This document shows positions 1 to 8,840 of a stretch of DNA of 64,000 nt, piece by piece (position 1 is the stretch's first letter; each line of letters begins with the position of its first letter). A program made the translations under genes and the position numbers. Origin of the DNA: Cohnella zeiphila (lineage in GTDB: Bacteria > Bacillota > Bacilli > Paenibacillales > Paenibacillaceae); assembly GCF_014212055.1 (NCBI RefSeq), contig NZ_JACJVO010000022.1, positions 41,885-105,884 of the forward strand, read 5' to 3'. The notes beneath the pieces are model-generated. The model searched no databases. It was given only the letters and a program-made list of their open reading frames with translations, and was not told the DNA's origin.

Positions 1-1
1 C

Positions 2-358
2 TTGACCTTCCTCTTCTCGATTTCCCACAACAAGATCGGCACGACGCTGCTTCGCAGCGTTTATGCGTTTCTGGCGTTCGCGGCGCTGGCGCTGATCGTG
101 CGGCTCGTTCTCGGCATCCTGCTGAGACCGGCGCCGACGCCGGCCGTGACGTCCGCAAGCGAGGATAGAGGCCAGACCCTCGATATGGTAACGCCGGATG
201 ACGACGGGCTTGCCGAATTGATGAAGGAACAATGGGCAGACGGCAAAGACAAGCCGATCGCCGGCTTCCAGCCGCTGAATCCCGCCAAATTGGTCTCGCT
301 GGACCAGCCCAAGACCGAAGATATGGTTCAAGCGGTTCGCCGAATGACCAACGAATAA
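2..358 (+). CDS. small membrane protein upstream of sigD (start uncertain)
   Basis: A frame of up to 118 residues is open from the window edge; a TTG at base 2 could be its start, but the true start may lie outside the window. Residues about 18-42 form one hydrophobic membrane segment (run of A/L/V/I ending ILLRP), followed by a hydrophilic, acidic tail that is probably soluble. It ends 16 bp before sigD, so it belongs to the distal end of the flagellar/chemotaxis operon. I do not recognise a family; small unnamed membrane proteins at this position are usual in Paenibacillaceae. No function is assigned. Confidence 0.6.
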   Translation: MTFLFSISHNKIGTTLLRSVYAFLAFAALALIVRLVLGILLRPAPTPAVTSASEDRGQTLDMVTPDDDGLAELMKEQWADGKDKPIAGFQPLNPAKLVSLDQPKTEDMVQAVRRMTNE

Positions 359-374
359 GGATGGTGAAGCAAAG

Positions 375-1160
375 ATGATCGATCATAACCGTTCCAAGAC
401 GTCCCATCGGCACTATTGGAAGCGATGGAAGGAAGACGGGGATCTGGACGCGAGAAAGCAATTGATCGAACATTATTTGCCGTTGGTGGACTTTGTGTCG
501 AGCCGCATGGCCGTGGGACTGCCCAAAAACGTGACGAAGGACGAGCTGGCGAGCAGCGGGGCGATGGGGCTGATCGACGCGATCGAGAAGTTCGATTACG
601 AGCGCGGCTTGCAGTTCGAGACGTACGCGTCTTGGCGCATTCGCGGTTCGATCATCGACGGCCTCCGGCAGGGAGATTGGGTCCCGAGGTCCGTCCGCGA
701 CAAAGCGAAAAAAATGGAGGATGCTTACACCGCGCTGGAACAGCGCAATCTTCGTTCGGCCACCGACGAGGAAGTAAGCGACTATTTGAACATATCCGTC
801 AAGGAATTTCAGCAGATGCTTCAGGAAGTGGCGGTGACGACGCTTTGCTCGCTGGAGGACCCGATCCGCGAGGAAGAGTCGGAGACCCGACTGTCGCTGC
901 TCGTCGACGACAAAGCGATCAATCCCGAGTCCACCGTTCACGACACGTATTTGAAAGAAGCGCTCGCCCTCGGAATCGAGCGGCTGACGCCGAAGGAGAG
1001 AACCGTCGTGTCTCTCTTCTACTATGAAGATCTTTCGCTAAGTGAAATCGCTGAAGTGATGTCGCTGTCGCCTTCCCGCATCTCGCAATTACACTCCAAA
1101 GCCATCCTTCGGCTTCGGGCGGCACTCAGCAAACAAAAAGACCAATTGTTACAGAAGTGA
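375..1160 (+). CDS. sigD: RNA polymerase sigma factor for flagellar operon, SigD/FliA
   Basis: Alternative sigma factor of the sigma-28 (FliA/SigD) group that directs late flagellar, chemotaxis and autolysin promoters. The 261-residue protein has region 2 at about 33-105 (SGAMGLIDAIEKFDYERG, then FETYASWRIRGSIIDGLR, the typical core-binding and -10 recognition segment). Region 3 lies in the middle, and a region 4 helix-turn-helix is near the C-terminus (LTPKERTVVSLFYYEDLSL, then SEIAEVMSLSPSRISQLHSK). The length matches the family. The start is ATG with an AAGGATGGTGA-type ribosome site. It sits just before a FapA-like gene, as at the end of the fla/che operon in Bacillales. In the family, activity is held in check by the anti-sigma factor FlgM, which is not in this window. 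Confidence 0.95.
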   Translation: MIDHNRSKTSHRHYWKRWKEDGDLDARKQLIEHYLPLVDFVSSRMAVGLPKNVTKDELASSGAMGLIDAIEKFDYERGLQFETYASWRIRGSIIDGLRQGDWVPRSVRDKAKKMEDAYTALEQRNLRSATDEEVSDYLNISVKEFQQMLQEVAVTTLCSLEDPIREEESETRLSLLVDDKAINPESTVHDTYLKEALALGIERLTPKERTVVSLFYYEDLSLSEIAEVMSLSPSRISQLHSKAILRLRAALSKQKDQLLQK

Positions 1161-1179
1161 CCGAGTGGAGGTGCGTAGG

Positions 1180-2592
1180 ATGGGAAGCGAGTCCGGGCCC
1201 AATTGGAGCGAGGCGATGCAGGTTACGCTGTCGGACGACAAGATGGAAGCGTATTTGAGCTTCAAGCGCGTGGAAGGCGATTTGCGCCTGAACGTGCCGG
1301 AGCTCGAACGGTTTTTGAATGCGAACGGCGTTCATTTCGGCATTCAGTCCGAGATGCTGCAGAAGCTGGTCTCCCGTCCCCAGGACTACTATTTCTCGCA
1401 AACCGTCGTCGCCGTCGGGCTGCCGCCGAGCAATGGCCGCGACGGCGCCATTAGCGTGCTCTTCGAGCAGGACGGCGAGAATCGCAGGCCGTCCGAGCGC
1501 GACGACGGAAGCGTCGATTATCGGGAAGTCATCCAACTGGCCAACGTCAAAGCGGGCCAGCTGATCGCCAAGCGGATTCCTCCGGAGGACGGGATCGACG
1601 GCAAGGACGTAAGCGGCGGCATCGTCAAAGCGAAAACCGGCAAAGACGTTCCGTTCAAAGTCGGCAAAAACGTCGTCGTCAATGCGGAGAAAACCGGCAT
1701 GTACGCGGCTATGGACGGATTGGTCACGCGAACGGACAAAGAGAAGCTGAACGTCTTTCCCGTTTACGAAGTGAACGGAGACGTTGATTATAATGTAGGG
1801 AACATCGACTTCGTCGGCACCGTCGTCATTCGGGGCAACGTGCTGACCGGCTTCAAGGTGCGCGCGTCCGGCGATATCCGCGTCACCGGGGGAATCGAAG
1901 GAGCCGAGGTCGAATCGGACGGCTCGATCGAGATCTCCGGCGGCATCATCGGCAGCAATAAAGGGCTGGTCAAGGCGGGCGGCAGCGTCAAGTGCTCCTT
2001 CATCCAGGAAGGCAACGTGCAAGCCGCCGAAGACGTCATCGTCGGGCAGAGCATCATGCATTCCAACGTCCGGGCCGCCCGCAACATCCTGTGCATCGGC
2101 TCCAAGGGGCTGATCGTCGGCGGCTTGCTGCAGGCGGGAGACCGTGTCGCCGCGAGAATGATCGGCAACGCGATGTCGACGGCCACCGCGATCGAGGTCG
2201 GCGTTCGACCGGAGCTTCGTCAGGAGCTGGGCGAATTGCGTTCGCAGATTCGCTCCCTGAGCGAGAGCCTGGACAAGACGGACAAGGCGTTGGTCATGCT
2301 GAACCAGCTGGCGGCCAGCGGCCAGCTCTCGACGGACAAGCTGGCGATGCGCATCAAGCTGACCGCGACGCGGCGCCAGACGGCGGATGAGCTTCAAGAC
2401 GCCAAGACGAGCATGCTGGAGATCGAGAAGTCGCTCGAAGATACGGAGGCGTCCCGCGTCGACGTCATGAACACCATTTTCGGAGGGACCAAGATCGTCA
2501 TCGGCCGCTATACCCGGTTTATCAAGGACAGCGTGCAGCGGGCGTCCTTCCGGTTCTCCGACGGGGAGATCGTTATCGTACCGTACGTCTAA
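1180..2592 (+). CDS. FapA/DUF342 family polymer-like protein
   Basis: 470-residue protein of the DUF342 (flagellar assembly protein A, FapA) family. The middle and C-terminal half show the regular glycine- and valine-spaced repeats of a right-handed beta-helix (for example GTVVIRGNVLTGFKV, ASGDIRVTGGIEGAEV, SDGSIEISGGIIGS), followed by a coiled-coil-like stretch (ELRSQIRSLSESLDKTDKAL). The frame opens at a GTG at 1165, but GGAGGTG at 1168-1174 is itself a ribosome site placed for the ATG at 1180, so I use 1180. Its position directly after sigD suggests a role tied to flagella or cell-surface polarity. The family's biochemical role is poorly defined. Confidence 0.85.
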   Translation: MGSESGPNWSEAMQVTLSDDKMEAYLSFKRVEGDLRLNVPELERFLNANGVHFGIQSEMLQKLVSRPQDYYFSQTVVAVGLPPSNGRDGAISVLFEQDGENRRPSERDDGSVDYREVIQLANVKAGQLIAKRIPPEDGIDGKDVSGGIVKAKTGKDVPFKVGKNVVVNAEKTGMYAAMDGLVTRTDKEKLNVFPVYEVNGDVDYNVGNIDFVGTVVIRGNVLTGFKVRASGDIRVTGGIEGAEVESDGSIEISGGIIGSNKGLVKAGGSVKCSFIQEGNVQAAEDVIVGQSIMHSNVRAARNILCIGSKGLIVGGLLQAGDRVAARMIGNAMSTATAIEVGVRPELRQELGELRSQIRSLSESLDKTDKALVMLNQLAASGQLSTDKLAMRIKLTATRRQTADELQDAKTSMLEIEKSLEDTEASRVDVMNTIFGGTKIVIGRYTRFIKDSVQRASFRFSDGEIVIVPYV

Positions 2593-2619
2593 TCCGACCG
2601 AAGGCGGGTGAGATCCCGT

Positions 2620-2940
2620 ATGAGCTACAAGCCGATCGATTTGCAGACGTCGCTGCCGCGAACGGTGGAGCTCTCCCCGATGCAGCAGCAGCAGCAGACG
2701 AGGTCCGCGATGGAACAGGCGGCGCTCGGCCAGCAAGCGATGAAGCAAGCGGAGCACCGGGCGAGGAGCAACGCCAAGCTCGAGAACGCGGGCGGGCGAA
2801 CGATTTCCGACAAAGAGCCGAGAGACAGACGCAAGGATCCCGATACGCGCAAGAGGCAGGAAGACGAAGGCAAGGAGACGGATACCGGCGGAATGCCGGC
2901 TCATCCGTATAAAGGGAAGCATCTCGATATTTCGTTATAG
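2620..2940 (+). CDS. small hydrophilic protein of unknown function in fla operon tail
   Basis: 106 residues, no signal peptide or membrane segment. The N-terminus (MSYKPIDLQTSLPRT) is followed by a Met/Gln-rich stretch containing MQQQQQ, and then by a highly charged Lys/Arg/Asp/Glu segment likely to be disordered. The ATG at 2620 is preceded by AAGGCGGGTGAG, which is a better start than the in-frame GTG at 2608. It lies 27 bp after the FapA-like gene and 30 bp before the next gene, so it is part of the same transcription unit. I recognise no domain; a similar small basic protein is common at this place in Paenibacillus relatives. Function unknown. Confidence 0.7.
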   Translation: MSYKPIDLQTSLPRTVELSPMQQQQQTRSAMEQAALGQQAMKQAEHRARSNAKLENAGGRTISDKEPRDRRKDPDTRKRQEDEGKETDTGGMPAHPYKGKHLDISL

Positions 2941-2970
2941 CAATCGGCCCAAGGAAAGGTGGCGCATGAG

Positions 2971-3579
2971 ATGGAGCCTTGGGTGGCCATTGTATTGACG
3001 GGAGCGGCTATCGCCGGCTACGGGTGGCTGCTTCCGGCGGGCAACGCGAAGACGGAGACGGCATCCGGCACGGCCGCGAACGAGGAGGCGTACGACCGGC
3101 TGCTGGAAGATCTCGAGACGGAAAATCGGGAGCTCGTCGACGCGGTCGTCAAATTCAAGCGGGAGCAGGACGAGACCGTAGACCGGCTCGGGCGCCGCAT
3201 TCGGGAGCTGGAACGCCAAATGTCCGACTGGAAGGCGGCCGATGCTTCTCCGCGGCAGGCCGCGGAAGCCCCGGCTTCCGTCGGAAGCGCGGCGATTCCG
3301 GCCGAGCGCTCGGATATTGCCGATTCGGCGGCCGCGATCGCGAGCCGCCCGAATGCCGCCGTCGACTTGCCGGCGGCGGAGCCGGCGCTTTCCGATGCGG
3401 CGGCGGACGGCGAACAAGGGAGCGCCGCATCCACGATTCGCGGCCGCTATGCCGAGCTGATCTCCCTGTACGAACGCGGACGCTCGATCGAGCAGATCGC
3501 CAAGGCGCTGCATTTGAACAAAGGCGAGGTTCAGCTCATCTTGCAGCTTGCGAAACGGGAGGTCGGACAGCGTGCGTAA
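2971..3579 (+). CDS. SwrB/YlxL-like membrane-anchored protein with C-terminal helix-turn-helix
   Basis: 202 residues. A short N-terminal hydrophobic segment (WVAIVLTGAAIAGYGWLLP) is followed by a coiled-coil stretch (about 30-80, many Glu/Arg/Leu), a long Ala/Pro-rich linker, and a C-terminal HTH-like motif (YERGRSIEQIAKALHLNKGE, then VQLILQLAK). This architecture and the position between sigD and rpsB match SwrB (YlxL) of Bacillus, which promotes flagellar basal-body maturation; sequence identity outside the C-terminal motif cannot be judged here. The start at ATG 2971 follows AAGGAAAGGTGG; the frame opens 12 bp earlier at a GTG inside that site. Confidence 0.7.
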   Translation: MEPWVAIVLTGAAIAGYGWLLPAGNAKTETASGTAANEEAYDRLLEDLETENRELVDAVVKFKREQDETVDRLGRRIRELERQMSDWKAADASPRQAAEAPASVGSAAIPAERSDIADSAAAIASRPNAAVDLPAAEPALSDAAADGEQGSAASTIRGRYAELISLYERGRSIEQIAKALHLNKGEVQLILQLAKREVGQRA

Positions 3580-4078
3580 ACGAAGAGGCTGGCTGATCGG
3601 CCTCGGCCTCGGGCTGATGCTTGGGGCTTCGATGCTGCAGCTGATGGACGTGGCGCGATCGGCGCCGCAATCCGTGCAGCTGCCGAACGAGCCGTTTAGC
3701 CGCGAAGAGCTGGAGAAGGAAGCCGGCGCCAAAGGCTACAAGCTCGTTCGGGACGACGGTGAGACGTATACGAAGGAACAGCTGGACGCTGCGGTCGCGC
3801 AGGCGAAGAAGGAGGCGGCCGACTCGCCGGCACCCTTATCTTCCGGCGAGGCCGAAGGCGACGGCATGACGAAGGAACTCGATTATTACGTGCCTCCCGG
3901 AGCCTCGCTTCAGGAGGTTGCAAGCGCGCTGCTGGCGATGGAATTGATCGACGACAAAGACGCGTTTATCAAGCTGGCGAAGCCGTCCGGCGGCAAAATT
4001 CGGGTCGGTCTGTGCCGGTTCTCCGGCAAGCCGACGCCCGAGGAGATCGTCGCCGAGCTCACCCGTGCCAAAAATTGA
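3572..4078 (+). CDS. membrane-anchored protein with YceG/MltG-like LysM-type domain
   Basis: 168 residues starting at a GTG that overlaps the previous stop (RBS GGGAGGT at 3557-3563). An N-terminal membrane anchor (WLIGLGLGLMLGASMLQL) is followed by a variable linker and a C-terminal module (YVPPGASLQEVASALLAMEL, then IDDKDAFIKL) that resembles the small N-terminal domain of endolytic transglycosylase MltG (YceG). The MltG catalytic domain itself is absent, so this is probably not an enzyme. Short proteins annotated YceG-like are found in Paenibacillaceae next to rpsB. The role is inferred to be at the membrane/cell-wall interface. Confidence 0.6.
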   Translation: MRKRRGWLIGLGLGLMLGASMLQLMDVARSAPQSVQLPNEPFSREELEKEAGAKGYKLVRDDGETYTKEQLDAAVAQAKKEAADSPAPLSSGEAEGDGMTKELDYYVPPGASLQEVASALLAMELIDDKDAFIKLAKPSGGKIRVGLCRFSGKPTPEEIVAELTRAKN

Positions 4079-4090
4079 AAGGTTAGGCCA

Positions 4091-4119
4091 TTGCGTGCAA
4101 AGATTCGATATGATATATT
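4091..4119 (+). promoter_or_regulatory. sigma-A promoter for rpsB
   Basis: TTGCGT (4091-4096), 17-bp spacer, TATATT (4114-4119). It separates the flagellar operon tail from the translation genes and leaves a leader of about 125 nt before rpsB. That leader contains GC-rich inverted segments that could serve S2 autoregulation, but I could not fold it. Confidence 0.75.
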
Positions 4120-4249
4120 AATACCCGGTGTGAAAAAACGCACGCCGTTCAATTTCGTCAGCGGTGCTTGCATTTTCGCAAGTTCTGGCGAAAGACGCGA
4201 TCGGCGGAGGGGATTCACCTAACAAAACCATTTAGGAGGTGCAGTAAAG

Positions 4250-4948
4250 ATGGCAGTCATTTCCATGAAGCAGCTGCTCGAAGCTGGGGTGCACTTCGGC
4301 CACCAAACCCGCCGTTGGAACCCGAAAATGGATAAGTACATCTTTACCGAAAGAAACGGAATTTACATCATCGACCTGCAGAAGACGGTCAAGAAAGTGG
4401 ACGAAGCGTACAACTTCGTGCGCCAGCTGGCCGAGAACGGCGGCACGCTGCTGTTCGTCGGAACGAAGAAGCAAGCGCAAGATTCGGTACGCGACGAAGC
4501 GGAGCGCAGCGGCCAGTACTACATCAACCAGCGTTGGCTGGGCGGCACGCTGACCAACTTCTCGACGATCCAGAAGCGGACCGACCGCCTGCATCAGCTG
4601 TCTAAGTGGGAAGAAGACGGCACGTTCGAAGTGCTTCCGAAGAAAGAAGTCATCCTGCTCCGCAAGGAGAAGGAACGTCTCGAGAAGTTCCTCGGCGGCA
4701 TTAAAAATATGCGCAAGCTCCCGGATGCGCTGTTCATCATCGACCCTCGCAAGGAGCGCATCGCCGTGGCGGAAGCCCGCAAGCTCGGCATTCCGATCGT
4801 CGGCATCGTCGACACGAACTGCGATCCGGACGAGATCGACTACGTCATTCCGGGCAACGACGACGCTATCCGCGCCGTGAAGCTGCTGACGTCCAAGATG
4901 GCCGACGCTATCGTTGAATCGCGCCAAGGCGAAGAAGCGACGGTATAA
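4250..4948 (+). CDS. rpsB: 30S ribosomal protein S2
   Basis: Small-subunit protein S2 (232 residues, normal length). The start (MAVISMKQLLEAGVHFGHQT) and the signature segments RRWNPKMDKYIF and FIIDPRKERIAVAEA are typical. RBS AGGAGGTG lies 10 bp upstream. It is transcribed from its own promoter at 4091-4119 and is separated from tsf by a hairpin with a T-tract, so tsf expression may be partly attenuated. Confidence 0.98.
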   Translation: MAVISMKQLLEAGVHFGHQTRRWNPKMDKYIFTERNGIYIIDLQKTVKKVDEAYNFVRQLAENGGTLLFVGTKKQAQDSVRDEAERSGQYYINQRWLGGTLTNFSTIQKRTDRLHQLSKWEEDGTFEVLPKKEVILLRKEKERLEKFLGGIKNMRKLPDALFIIDPRKERIAVAEARKLGIPIVGIVDTNCDPDEIDYVIPGNDDAIRAVKLLTSKMADAIVESRQGEEATV

Positions 4949-4977
4949 GAGACGCCAATACGCAAGCGATCCACAGG

Positions 4978-5013
4978 GCGGTTAGAAGCGAACCTTCTTG
5001 CCGCTCTTTTTTT
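4978..5013 (+). terminator. rho-independent terminator/attenuator between rpsB and tsf
   Basis: GCGG-TTAGAAG stem paired with CTTCTTG-CCGC around a short loop, followed by CTTTTTTT. It contains one mismatch and one wobble, so partial read-through into tsf is likely. Confidence 0.65.
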
Positions 5014-5090
5014 GAAGCGAGAACGCGAGGCATGACCATTCGACCCCTCTGCGCTCAGAAGAGCAGAGGGCATTCCAGGAGGTTGTTCAA

Positions 5091-5741
5091 GTGGCAGTGA
5101 ACGCAGCAGACGTAAAGTCGCTCCGCGAGAGAACCGGAGCCGGCATGTTGGATTGTAAGAAAGCGCTGGAGGAAGCGGGCGGCGACCTGACCAAGGCAGC
5201 CGAGCTGCTCCGCGAGAAAGGCCTGGCGGCAGCCGCCAAGAAAGGCGACCGCGTCGCGACGGAAGGCCGCGTCGAATCGTACATCCACGGCGCCGGCCGC
5301 ATCGGCGTTCTGGTCGAAGTCAACTGCGAGACCGACTTCGTCGCCATGACCGATCAATTCAAGGAACTGGTTCGCGACATCGCCATGCATATCGCGGCCG
5401 CCAACCCGAAGGTCGTTCGCCGCGAGGAAGTCGACCAAACGGATCTGGACAAGGAGCGCGAAATTTTGCGCAACCAGGCTCTTAACGAAGGCAAGCCGGA
5501 GAAGATCGTCGACAAGATGGTCGAAGGCCGCCTGAACAAATATTACGAAGAGAACGTTCTGCTCGAGCAATCGTTCGTCAAGGATCCGGACAAGACGATC
5601 CAAACGCTCCTGAACGAGAAGATCGCCACGATCGGCGAGCAAATCTCCATCCGCCGCTTCGTGCGCTTCGAGCTCGGCGAAGGTCTGGAGAAGAAGCAAG
5701 ACAACTTCGTCGAAGAAGTTATGGCGCAAGTCAAAGCATAA
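5091..5741 (+). CDS. tsf: elongation factor Ts
   Basis: Nucleotide exchange factor for EF-Tu. 216 residues with the TUF-binding N-terminal motif (SLRERTGAGMLDCKKALEE) and the core EVNCETDFVAMTDQFKELV. This is the short form usual in Paenibacillaceae, compared with about 290 residues in Bacillus. GTG start after AGGAGGTTGTTCAA. It follows rpsB as in most bacteria and is followed by a strong terminator. Confidence 0.97.
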   Translation: MAVNAADVKSLRERTGAGMLDCKKALEEAGGDLTKAAELLREKGLAAAAKKGDRVATEGRVESYIHGAGRIGVLVEVNCETDFVAMTDQFKELVRDIAMHIAAANPKVVRREEVDQTDLDKEREILRNQALNEGKPEKIVDKMVEGRLNKYYEENVLLEQSFVKDPDKTIQTLLNEKIATIGEQISIRRFVRFELGEGLEKKQDNFVEEVMAQVKA

Positions 5742-5754
5742 GCGGGACATGTCA

Positions 5755-5781
5755 AAGGGGACACGGCGTGTTCCCTTTTTT
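5755..5781 (+). terminator. terminator after tsf
   Basis: AAGGGGACAC-GGC-GTGTTCCCTT hairpin followed by TTTT, 13 bp after the tsf stop. Confidence 0.85.
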
Positions 5782-5859
5782 ACCATGCGGAATCCGGCTG
5801 GATTCGGTTCCGGACGGATTCCGCATGGAACGATATCGAAGTGATGGAGGTACTCAACG

Positions 5860-6588
5860 TTGAATCGTCCCGTTTACAAGCGCGTGGTGTTGAAGGTCAG
5901 CGGCGAATCGCTGTCCGGGTCGAACGGATACGGCATCGACGCGTCGACCATTTTGTCCATCGCCGAGCAGGTGAAGGAAGTTAACGACTTGGGCGTGGAA
6001 GTGGCCATCGTGTGCGGAGGCGGCAACATCTGGCGCGGAATCTCCGGCAGCCAGAAAGGGATCGACCGCGCGACGGCGGATTATATGGGGATGTTGGCGA
6101 CCGTCATGAACTCGCTGGCGCTTCAAGACGCGCTGGAGCAGATCGGCGTGCCGACCCGAGTCCAGACGTCGATCGCGATGCAGCAGATCGCCGAGCCTTA
6201 CATTCGCAGAAGAGCGATCCGTCATCTGGAGAAAGGGCGCGTCGTTATTTTCGCCGCGGGAACGGGCAACCCGTTTTTCTCGACGGACACGACGGCGGCG
6301 CTGCGGGCGGCGGAGATCGAGGCCGAAGTCATTCTGATGGCGAAGAACAAGGTCGACGGCGTATACAGCGCCGATCCGTTCAAGGATCCGACCGCGGAGA
6401 AGTACGAACAGCTCACGTATCTGGACGTTCTGAACAAGAATCTCGGCGTCATGGACTCTACCGCTTCATCATTGTGCATGGATAACAACATCCCGCTGCT
6501 CGTGTTCGCGATTACCGAGCAAGGGAATATCAAGCGCGCCGTCATGGGCGAAAAAATCGGAACGATTGTGAAGGGGAGCGTGGACTAA
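5860..6588 (+). CDS. pyrH: UMP kinase
   Basis: Phosphorylates UMP to UDP in pyrimidine nucleotide synthesis; amino-acid-kinase fold, homohexamer in the family. 242 residues, normal length. Visible motifs: VVLKVSGESLSG near the N-terminus, VCGGGNIWRG, and the ATP/substrate loop FAAGTGNPFFSTDTTAALRA. It starts with TTG after GGAGG at 5846-5850. The frr start is 1 bp beyond its stop, so the two are co-translated. Confidence 0.97.
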   Translation: MNRPVYKRVVLKVSGESLSGSNGYGIDASTILSIAEQVKEVNDLGVEVAIVCGGGNIWRGISGSQKGIDRATADYMGMLATVMNSLALQDALEQIGVPTRVQTSIAMQQIAEPYIRRRAIRHLEKGRVVIFAAGTGNPFFSTDTTAALRAAEIEAEVILMAKNKVDGVYSADPFKDPTAEKYEQLTYLDVLNKNLGVMDSTASSLCMDNNIPLLVFAITEQGNIKRAVMGEKIGTIVKGSVD

Positions 6589-6589
6589 A

Positions 6590-7144
6590 GTGCCTCAAGC
6601 GATCAAGAAAAATGCCGAAGAACGGATGGAGAAAGCGCTGGCCGCCCTCAAGCGCGACTTGTCGACGCTGAGAGCGGGACGCGCGACGCCCGCCATTCTG
6701 GATCGGGTGCAGGCCGAGTATTACGGCGCGTTGACGCCGGTCAACCAACTCGGCTCGATCACGACGCCGGATTCGCGCACGCTGGTCATTCAGCCGTGGG
6801 ACAAATCGGCGCTGGCCGCCATCGAGAAGGCGATCCTGAAGTCCGACGTCGGCCTGACGCCGGCGAACGACGGCACGATCATTCGGCTCGTCGTGCCGCC
6901 TCTGACCGAGGAGCGCCGGGCGGATCTCGTCAAGTCGACGAAGAAGTACGGAGAAGAAGCGAAGGTCGCGATCCGCAACATCCGGCGCGACGCCAACGAC
7001 GACATCAAGAAGAAAGAAAAGGAAGACATCTCCGAGGACGAATCCAGACGGCATCAGGAAGACGTCCAGAAGCTGACCGACCGCTACGTGGCGGAAGTGG
7101 ACAAGATTCTGGCGGCCAAAGAGAAAGAAATCATGGAAGTGTGA
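6590..7144 (+). CDS. frr: ribosome recycling factor
   Basis: Splits post-termination ribosomes together with EF-G. 184 residues, normal length, with the characteristic helical domain sequences (LSTLRAGRATPAILDRV, YYGALTPVNQLGSI and IRNIRRDANDDIKKKEK). GTG start, directly coupled to pyrH. A 5-bp GC hairpin without a proper T-tract lies at about 7152-7172 before uppS, too weak to call a terminator. Confidence 0.97.
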   Translation: MPQAIKKNAEERMEKALAALKRDLSTLRAGRATPAILDRVQAEYYGALTPVNQLGSITTPDSRTLVIQPWDKSALAAIEKAILKSDVGLTPANDGTIIRLVVPPLTEERRADLVKSTKKYGEEAKVAIRNIRRDANDDIKKKEKEDISEDESRRHQEDVQKLTDRYVAEVDKILAAKEKEIMEV

Positions 7145-7207
7145 CACCGAAGATCCAAGACCCCTCCGACCGGTGGGGTTATTGTTCTTGAACCGGGAGG
7201 TAAATCC

Positions 7208-8008
7208 ATGGCGAAGCGTTCCGGTGGTCTGTTCCGTTGGCTGCGCGAGGGTAAAGATCAAGAACGCGATGCCGAATTGCGAAACGGAACGGAAGGAGAA
7301 TTACTGACGGAGAACGTTCCGCAGCATGTGGCGATTATTATGGACGGGAACGGCCGTTGGGCGAAAGCTCGCGGACTGCCGCGGTTCGCCGGCCATCACA
7401 GCGGAATGAAGGCGGTCAAGCGGATTACGAAGGCGGCCGATCGGCTCGGCGTGCGTTATTTGACGCTGTACGCTTTTTCCACGGAGAACTGGAAGCGGCC
7501 TCAGGCCGAGGTTGAATTCCTGATGAAGCTGCCGCAGGAATTTCTGGCGATCGAACTGGACGAACTGATCGAGAACAACGTGCAGGTGAAGATGATGGGC
7601 GTGCAGGATTTGCTGCCCGACTATACGTTGTCCGCCATCAACGAGGCGGTCCGCAAAACCGAGCATAACACGGGGCTTGTCCTTAACTTTGCCCTGAATT
7701 ACGGAAGCCGGATGGAGATGGTCGACGCCGCCCGAAAGTTGGCCCGGCGCGCGGCCAGCGGCGAACTCGATCCTGATTCGATCACGGAGGACGATTTTTC
7801 CGCGAACCTGCTCAGCGGACATCTTCCGGATCCGGATCTGCTGATCCGCACGAGCGGGGAACTCAGGCTGTCCAACTTTATGCTGTGGCAGCTCGCCTAT
7901 AGCGAATTTTGGTTTACCGACGTTTATTGGCCCGAATTTTCGGAGCAGCACTTTTACGAGGCGATCCGCGAGTATCAACGGCGGGCTCGTCGCTATGGGG
8001 GGCTTTAA
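7208..8008 (+). CDS. uppS: isoprenyl transferase (undecaprenyl diphosphate synthase)
   Basis: Cis-prenyltransferase making the undecaprenyl carrier for cell-wall precursors. 266 residues. Key motifs: HVAIIMDGNGRWAK (catalytic Asp in DGN), the substrate region YLTLYAFSTENWKRP, and the C-terminal DLLIRTSGELRLSNFML. RBS CCGGGAGGTAA before the ATG. It is followed at 5 bp by cdsA, linking lipid-carrier and phospholipid synthesis. Confidence 0.97.
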   Translation: MAKRSGGLFRWLREGKDQERDAELRNGTEGELLTENVPQHVAIIMDGNGRWAKARGLPRFAGHHSGMKAVKRITKAADRLGVRYLTLYAFSTENWKRPQAEVEFLMKLPQEFLAIELDELIENNVQVKMMGVQDLLPDYTLSAINEAVRKTEHNTGLVLNFALNYGSRMEMVDAARKLARRAASGELDPDSITEDDFSANLLSGHLPDPDLLIRTSGELRLSNFMLWQLAYSEFWFTDVYWPEFSEQHFYEAIREYQRRARRYGGL

Positions 8009-8013
8009 GCGCG

Positions 8014-8805
8014 ATGGCGCAACGACTGGTCACCGGCATCGTCGCGGGCGCTTTTTTCGTCGCCATGCTGCTGCTGGGGAATTGGTACTACACGCTTTTG
8101 CTGGCGCTGCTCGCCGTGCTCGGCTTCCGGGAATACGTCAAGCTGAACGGCTTGCCGGCAGGACGGGGGGACGTGCTTTGCGGCTTTGCCGCCGTACTCC
8201 TCCTTTCTCTGCCGAGGATGCCGTTCGGATGGGATGTCCTGCCGATCGCCACCTGGATGTGGCTGATCCTGTTCGTGCTGCTTGCGGCGACCGTGCTGAG
8301 CAAGAACCGCATCGACCTGGCGCAGGCGAGCCTGCTGTTTCTCGGGACGGTTTACATCGGGCTCGGCTTTCGCTTTATGGCGGAGACGCGGGATCTTCCG
8401 CACGGCGTTTTCTGGGCGCTCTTGACGTTTTTTTGCATTTGGGCGTCGGACGCCGGCGCTTATTTCGTCGGCAAGGCGATCGGGAAGACCAAGCTGTGGC
8501 CGGAGATCAGCCCGAACAAGACGGTGGAAGGAGCCGTCGGCGGACTCATCATCGCCATTCTCGTCGCGCTCGTCTTCTGCCTGTTCGAACCGGACTGGCT
8601 CGGCTACGGCAGGGCGATCGGGTTCGCGCTGGCGGCGGCGGTCGCGGGTACGCTCGGGGACTTGATCCAATCGGCATACAAGCGGTTTCGCGGCGTCAAG
8701 GATTCGGGCAACCTGCTGCCGGGACACGGCGGCGTGCTCGACCGGACGGACAGCTGGCTGATCGTGTTCCCGCTCGTGCACTTCCTGCATCTTCTGCCGC
8801 AATGA
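8014..8805 (+). CDS. cdsA: phosphatidate cytidylyltransferase
   Basis: Integral membrane enzyme that makes CDP-diacylglycerol from phosphatidic acid and CTP. 263 residues with about seven hydrophobic helices and the CdsA signature near the C-terminus (KDSGNLLPGHGGVLDRTDS), including the conserved Asp pair. The frame is open 105 bp upstream inside uppS; the ATG at 8014, preceded by GGGGGGC, gives the normal family N-terminus (MAQRLVTGIVAG). Confidence 0.95.
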   Translation: MAQRLVTGIVAGAFFVAMLLLGNWYYTLLLALLAVLGFREYVKLNGLPAGRGDVLCGFAAVLLLSLPRMPFGWDVLPIATWMWLILFVLLAATVLSKNRIDLAQASLLFLGTVYIGLGFRFMAETRDLPHGVFWALLTFFCIWASDAGAYFVGKAIGKTKLWPEISPNKTVEGAVGGLIIAILVALVFCLFEPDWLGYGRAIGFALAAAVAGTLGDLIQSAYKRFRGVKDSGNLLPGHGGVLDRTDSWLIVFPLVHFLHLLPQ

Positions 8806-8840
8806 CGGATACATAAGAGATCGTTTTAACGGAGGTTGGC

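Noticed and set aside
7145..7207. Terminator between frr and uppS
   Set aside because: Only a 5-bp ACCCC/GGGGT stem with a mismatch and no T-tract; the genes are probably co-transcribed.
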